Source: an uncultured Lysobacteraceae bacterium (lineage in GTDB: Bacteria; Pseudomonadota; Gammaproteobacteria; Xanthomonadales; Rhodanobacteraceae). From it: DNA of 9,751 nucleotides. Both the position numbers and the translations under genes were made by a program. The notes under the pieces were generated by a model. The model had not been told where the DNA came from, searched no databases, and saw only the letters and a list, made by a program, of their open reading frames with translations. Below are positions 7,161 to 9,751 of this stretch, in pieces (positions within the stretch are counted from its first letter, which is position 1; each line of letters begins with the position of its first letter). Where the stretch lies: positions 1-9,751 of the forward strand of contig CAMLLF010000091.1 in the NCBI GenBank assembly GCA_946480705.1, in the 5' to 3' direction.

Positions 7161-7240
7161 AACGAGTGAAGGGAGTGAGAAACGAGTGAGCACGCGGCGA
7201 ACTTCCGCAGTCACTCTTTTCTCGCTCCTGTTCACTCGTT
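7161..7240. repeat. Intergenic palindromic repeat, copy B
   Basis: An imperfect inverted repeat starts seven bases after the AraC-type gene stops. The left arm 7161-7189 (AACGAGTGAAGGGAGTGAG then AAACGAGTGA) pairs with the right arm 7211-7240 (TCACTCTTTTCTCGCTCCTG then TTCACTCGTT). A GC-rich loop of about 21 bases includes GCGG...CCGC. The core sequences match the hairpin at 3586-3657, making these two copies of one dispersed family. Its place directly after a stop codon fits a role in transcript termination or 3' protection. Confidence 0.7.
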
Positions 7241-7445
7241 TCCACTTTCTGCCCGCGCCGGTTTGGTGCTGCGCAGCATTGTCCACAACCGCGCCCGCCC
7301 GTGCGCTTGTCCGCATTTCCCCCCTCGCATAGCCGCTGCGGCCCTCGCTGGCGCTGCGCTCGCATCCAAGACTCGCCTCGCTCCGCGCCCGCCGCGGAGC
7401 GGTTTCGCATCCGTCGTCGTTGTCCTTTCCCTGGAGGCAGTGACC
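7241..7445. promoter_or_regulatory. Leader region of the esterase gene with two palindromes
   Basis: Between the hairpin repeat and the esterase start, two symmetric sites are visible. TGCTGCGCAGCA at 7267-7278 is a perfect 12-base palindrome. GCTCCGCG (7380-7387) and CGCGGAGC (7393-7400) form an 8-bp stem about 46 bases before the start codon. The ribosome binding site GGAGG lies at 7433-7437. The esterase frame is open upstream to 7263, but that stretch would encode Arg/Pro-rich sequence ahead of a good signal peptide and is taken as untranslated. No convincing promoter boxes are seen. Confidence 0.4.
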
Positions 7446-8843
7446 ATGCACACGCTCAACGTTTTCGTCGGCGCGTTCGGCCTCGCCGTCGCGGCATCCG
7501 CGACGCCCGCGCGCGCCGAACCTGGCGACTACACGTTCTGGCAGACGCTCGCCAACCTCGTTTCGCCGCCGCGCGCCGACAATCCGGTGACCGCGGCGCA
7601 GCGCAGCGGCCAGTATCCGCTGCTGTCCAATCCCGCGGGCTTCGGCGACGGCTTCCGGCCCGGCGCCTACGGCGAATGGCAGACCATCCGGCTCGCGCCG
7701 CAGACCGGCGCGGTCTGCGGCAACGGCTCGCCGTACAAGTTCTTCGTCAACCGCGTCGCGAACACGCGCAACACCATCGTCTACATGGAAGGCGGCGGCG
7801 CGTGCTGGGACTACCCGAGCTGCACCGGCCAGACCGGCGTGCGCGGCGCGCGCAATCCGAACGGCATCCCCGACGACTACATGGGCCTGCTCAACCCGGG
7901 CGCGAGCCTCGTCAGCCCGTTCGTCACGCGCGTGAGCCCGTTCGACGCGGTGAAGACGCAGAACTGGAACATGATCTATGTGCCGTATTGCACCGGCGAC
8001 ATCTACAGCGGCGACAAGGTCGCGATCTATCCCGACCCGACCGGCGCGAATCCGCCGCTGGTCTGGCACCACAACGGCGTGCGCAACGTGCGCGCCGTCG
8101 TGTCGTGGCTCAAGGACAACCTGCCGCGTCCGACGCAGATGCTCTCGACCGGGTGCAGCGCCGGCGGCGCCGGCAGTCTGACGAGCTACGCCGCGCTGCG
8201 CCGCGACCTCGCGCCCGACCGCGGCTTCCTGCTCGACGATTCCGGGCCGGTGTTCAGCGCGCCGTCCGGCGCTAGCCCGGCGCAGTATCCGTCGGTACCG
8301 CTGACGGTGCTGATCCGCAGCGCGTGGGGGCTCGACGCCGCGGGCGGGCCGGTGTCGTATCTCGCCGCGAATCTGCCGCTGCTCAGCACGACCAACCTCG
8401 GCTCCCTCTACGCGGCCCTGTCGGCGAAGTTCCCGAACGACCGGTTCGGCCATACGCATTTCTGGAAAGATCTCAATTTCTCAGGCTATTCGTATGAGCG
8501 CTTCTATCCCGACATCGGCAACGCGCCCGACCAGGCGACCAAGGAAGCGCTCGTGCATGCGAAGTGGGATATCGACACCGGCCGGCTGCGCACGACGTTG
8601 AACGGACTCGCGAACTTCGGCGGCTATTTCCCGCAGTTCCGCGCGCTCAACGAAAGCCACTGCACGACGATCGTCGATCTGAAGAACGGCGACGTGCAGG
8701 ATCGCGGATTCGAACTCAAGCAGTTCGTCGACAGCGTGCTCGACGGCAGCGGCGCGGTCATTGATGCGAGCGAGGCGAGCGACGCGGCGGATCGCGCCAA
8801 ACCCTTCAACCTGCTGTACTGGACCATCGACCAGCTGCTCTGA
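7446..8843 (+). CDS. Secreted pectinacetylesterase/Notum-family serine hydrolase
   Basis: A 465-residue exported hydrolase. ATG 7446 is preceded by GGAGG with eight-base spacing and begins a signal peptide (MHTLNVFVGAFGL..., cleavage after ARA24), whereas upstream in-frame starts lack one. The family hallmarks appear in order: oxyanion-hole segment YMEGGGACW at 113-121, VPYCTGDIYSGD at 179-190 (counterpart of YCDGxxFSG in plant enzymes), nucleophile motif GCSAGG with Ser238, LLDDSGP with Asp265 as likely acid, and ESHCTT with His405 as likely base. All three catalytic residues are therefore present. Known relatives remove acetyl groups from pectin (plant PAE) or palmitoleate from Wnt (animal Notum). 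Bacterial homologues are mostly uncharacterised, so the substrate is open; an acylated polysaccharide or ester is likely. A strong hairpin terminator follows. A functional link to the TonB receptor locus is possible but unproven. Confidence 0.9.
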   Translation: MHTLNVFVGAFGLAVAASATPARAEPGDYTFWQTLANLVSPPRADNPVTAAQRSGQYPLLSNPAGFGDGFRPGAYGEWQTIRLAPQTGAVCGNGSPYKFFVNRVANTRNTIVYMEGGGACWDYPSCTGQTGVRGARNPNGIPDDYMGLLNPGASLVSPFVTRVSPFDAVKTQNWNMIYVPYCTGDIYSGDKVAIYPDPTGANPPLVWHHNGVRNVRAVVSWLKDNLPRPTQMLSTGCSAGGAGSLTSYAALRRDLAPDRGFLLDDSGPVFSAPSGASPAQYPSVPLTVLIRSAWGLDAAGGPVSYLAANLPLLSTTNLGSLYAALSAKFPNDRFGHTHFWKDLNFSGYSYERFYPDIGNAPDQATKEALVHAKWDIDTGRLRTTLNGLANFGGYFPQFRALNESHCTTIVDLKNGDVQDRGFELKQFVDSVLDGSGAVIDASEASDAADRAKPFNLLYWTIDQLL

Positions 8844-8853
8844 GCGCCACGGC

Positions 8854-8881
8854 GGGACGCTGCGTATCGCAGCGTCCCTTT
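8854..8881 (+). terminator. Rho-independent terminator-like hairpin after the esterase gene
   Basis: Arms GGGACGCTGCG (8854-8864) and CGCAGCGTCCC (8868-8878) form a perfect 11-bp stem with a TAT loop, followed by three T. It begins ten bases after the esterase stop codon. The T tract is short, so termination may be partial. It nevertheless suggests that the small downstream gene is not simply cotranscribed. Confidence 0.75.
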
Positions 8882-8944
8882 CCGGGAATCTGAAGAACCG
8901 CCGTTGCGACGGTTTCGAGAGTCGCCGAGTCCAGGAGGTCCGTG

Positions 8945-9610
8945 ATGCGTGCTCGTTTCGTTCCATCGATCGTGAAGCATCGTCGCGCCGTCGGCGTCGC
9001 GGCCGGCGTGGCGCTTGCGCTCACGGCCGTTTCGTACGACTCGCGGCGCGTCGATGCGCCGTCGACGCCTGCGCCGGCAGCCGGCGCTGCGCCGGCCGCG
9101 GCTGCGCGAGCGGCGGCGCCGGAATTCGCGCCGACCGTCGATGCCGCGCTGCTCGCCACGCCCGAAGCGCAGGCGCATTTCGCGCGCGAACACTTTCAAT
9201 CGCGTGCGCGGGCGTTCTTCGCGCAGGCCGCTGCGCTCGACGCGGCCGCACGGGAGCACGAGGCGAGAGCGCTCGCTGCGGACATCGACGTCTACGAACA
9301 GCGTCGCATGCTGTCGGCCGGCGAAGCGATGACGCTGCGCATCGGCCTCGTCGACGCAACTGCCGCGACGCCGGCGGAACGCGCGGACGGCGTCGCGGCG
9401 ATCGTCGCGCGCTACGAAAGCGACGGACAGCAGCGCGAAGCGCGCTGGCTCGCGCAGCAGGCGAGCGATTCGGCGTTCCAGCGCTACAAGACGCGCGAGT
9501 CCGCGATCGTCGCCGAAGTCATGGCGATGGCGCAGATCCCCGACGGACTCAGTCGCGACGACTACCTGCGCCGCAGGCTCGAAGCAGAGCGGGTTGCGGC
9601 GATGCAATGA
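8945..9610 (+). CDS. Membrane-anchored alpha-helical protein of unknown function
   Basis: A 221-residue protein that I do not recognise. ATG 8945 is preceded by AGGAGG (8933-8938) at six-base spacing; GTG 8942 would leave only three bases and is less likely. Residues about 12-30 form one hydrophobic segment (VKHRRAVGVAAGVALALTAV) after a basic start, so the protein is probably a signal-anchored, periplasm-facing protein. An Ala/Pro-rich linker follows at about 40-60. The rest is Ala/Arg/Glu-rich and almost certainly helical, including LSAGEAMTLRIGLVDA and QRYKTRESAIVAEV. The architecture (anchor, Ala/Pro linker, helical body) recalls lipase-specific foldases, and it lies downstream of a secreted esterase. 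However, it is shorter than those foldases and lacks their RxxFDY motif. A role in export or folding of the esterase is only a guess. Confidence 0.75.
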   Translation: MRARFVPSIVKHRRAVGVAAGVALALTAVSYDSRRVDAPSTPAPAAGAAPAAAARAAAPEFAPTVDAALLATPEAQAHFAREHFQSRARAFFAQAAALDAAAREHEARALAADIDVYEQRRMLSAGEAMTLRIGLVDATAATPAERADGVAAIVARYESDGQQREARWLAQQASDSAFQRYKTRESAIVAEVMAMAQIPDGLSRDDYLRRRLEAERVAAMQ

Positions 9611-9640
9611 AAGCCCGCGTCGATGGCCACGGCGAAACGA

Positions 9641-9669
9641 GGGCGCAATAAGCGAAGGGCATTGCGCCG
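9641..9669. repeat. REP-like hairpin, first copy
   Basis: Arms GGCGCAAT (9642-9649) and ATTGCGCC (9661-9668) are perfectly complementary around an 11-base loop. The unit shares 28 of 29 bases with the copy starting 55 bases downstream. It lies shortly after the stop codon of the helical protein gene, typical of repetitive extragenic palindromes. Confidence 0.8.
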
Positions 9670-9695
9670 TCTCACGTCTGACGTCGCCGCACGTA

Positions 9696-9724
9696 GGGCG
9701 CAATAACCGAAGGGCATTGCGCCG
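9696..9724. repeat. REP-like hairpin, second copy
   Basis: Same 29-base hairpin in direct orientation, differing from the first by one loop base (C for G). It is preceded by GTAG (9693-9696), a tetranucleotide that often heads REP sequences mobilised by RAYT transposases. The first copy has CGAG at this point. No RAYT gene is visible in the window. Confidence 0.8.
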
Positions 9725-9751
9725 AGTCCGTTGCCGGCCTCACCGTTGGAT

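Noticed and set aside
7263..7445. Upstream start for the esterase adding 61 residues
   Set aside because: The extra part is Arg/Pro/Ala-rich. GGAGG and a standard signal peptide support ATG 7446.
6024..8459. Upstream extension of the beta-helix frame to about 1218 residues
   Set aside because: The extension is antisense to the AraC and esterase genes and has no function-like sequence. The lipoprotein signal and ribosome binding site place the real start at 6023.
8945..9610. Calling the helical protein a lipase chaperone
   Set aside because: No RxxFDY motif and about 220 residues, shorter than usual foldases; the likeness is architectural only.
9641..9724. Start of a CRISPR array
   Set aside because: Only two units, each a self-complementary hairpin with a 26-base gap between them; no cas genes. 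REP-like elements explain them better.

Overview
The window is GC-rich DNA with strong G/C bias at third codon positions, and it looks like chromosomal sequence from a gammaproteobacterium. A xanthomonad or Rhodanobacteraceae-like bacterium is my best guess. The grounds are the TonB-dependent receptor style, the lipoprotein signals, and the GAGTGAGAAACGAG-type and GGCGCAAT-type intergenic hairpins. This placement is an inference from style, not from a marker gene. I see no tRNA, rRNA, CRISPR array, integrase or transposase.

Left part (1-3664): a secreted beta/gamma-crystallin-like protein with C-terminal Cys/Trp-rich repeats lies on the minus strand and runs off the left edge. Two adjacent perfect inverted repeats sit just upstream of its start. 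A 463-base stretch without a confident gene follows, then a complete 809-residue TonB-dependent outer-membrane receptor on the minus strand. A hairpin repeat separates the receptor from the genes upstream of it.

Centre (3665-7154): a tightly coupled minus-strand pair encodes two lipoproteins, a parallel beta-helix protein followed one base later by a two-heme c-type cytochrome. They match the Shewanella SO2929/SO2930-type pair (TIGR03805/TIGR03806 as I recall them), whose function is, to my knowledge, unknown. An AraC-family regulator is transcribed divergently from a 111-base region that carries a CTTGTG/CACAAG inverted repeat. The regulator appears to lack about seven residues in its second helix-turn-helix. 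Receptor, beta-helix lipoprotein, cytochrome and regulator together may form an envelope uptake/oxidation locus. This is the best candidate in the window for an uncharacterised system.

Right part (7155-9751): a second copy of the hairpin repeat follows the regulator. Next come a secreted pectinacetylesterase/Notum-type serine hydrolase with a visible Ser-Asp-His set, a perfect 11-bp terminator-like hairpin, and a short membrane-anchored alpha-helical protein of unknown function. Two nearly identical REP-like hairpins close the window.

Several very long open frames lie antisense to the real genes. They are by-products of the high GC content and are not annotated.
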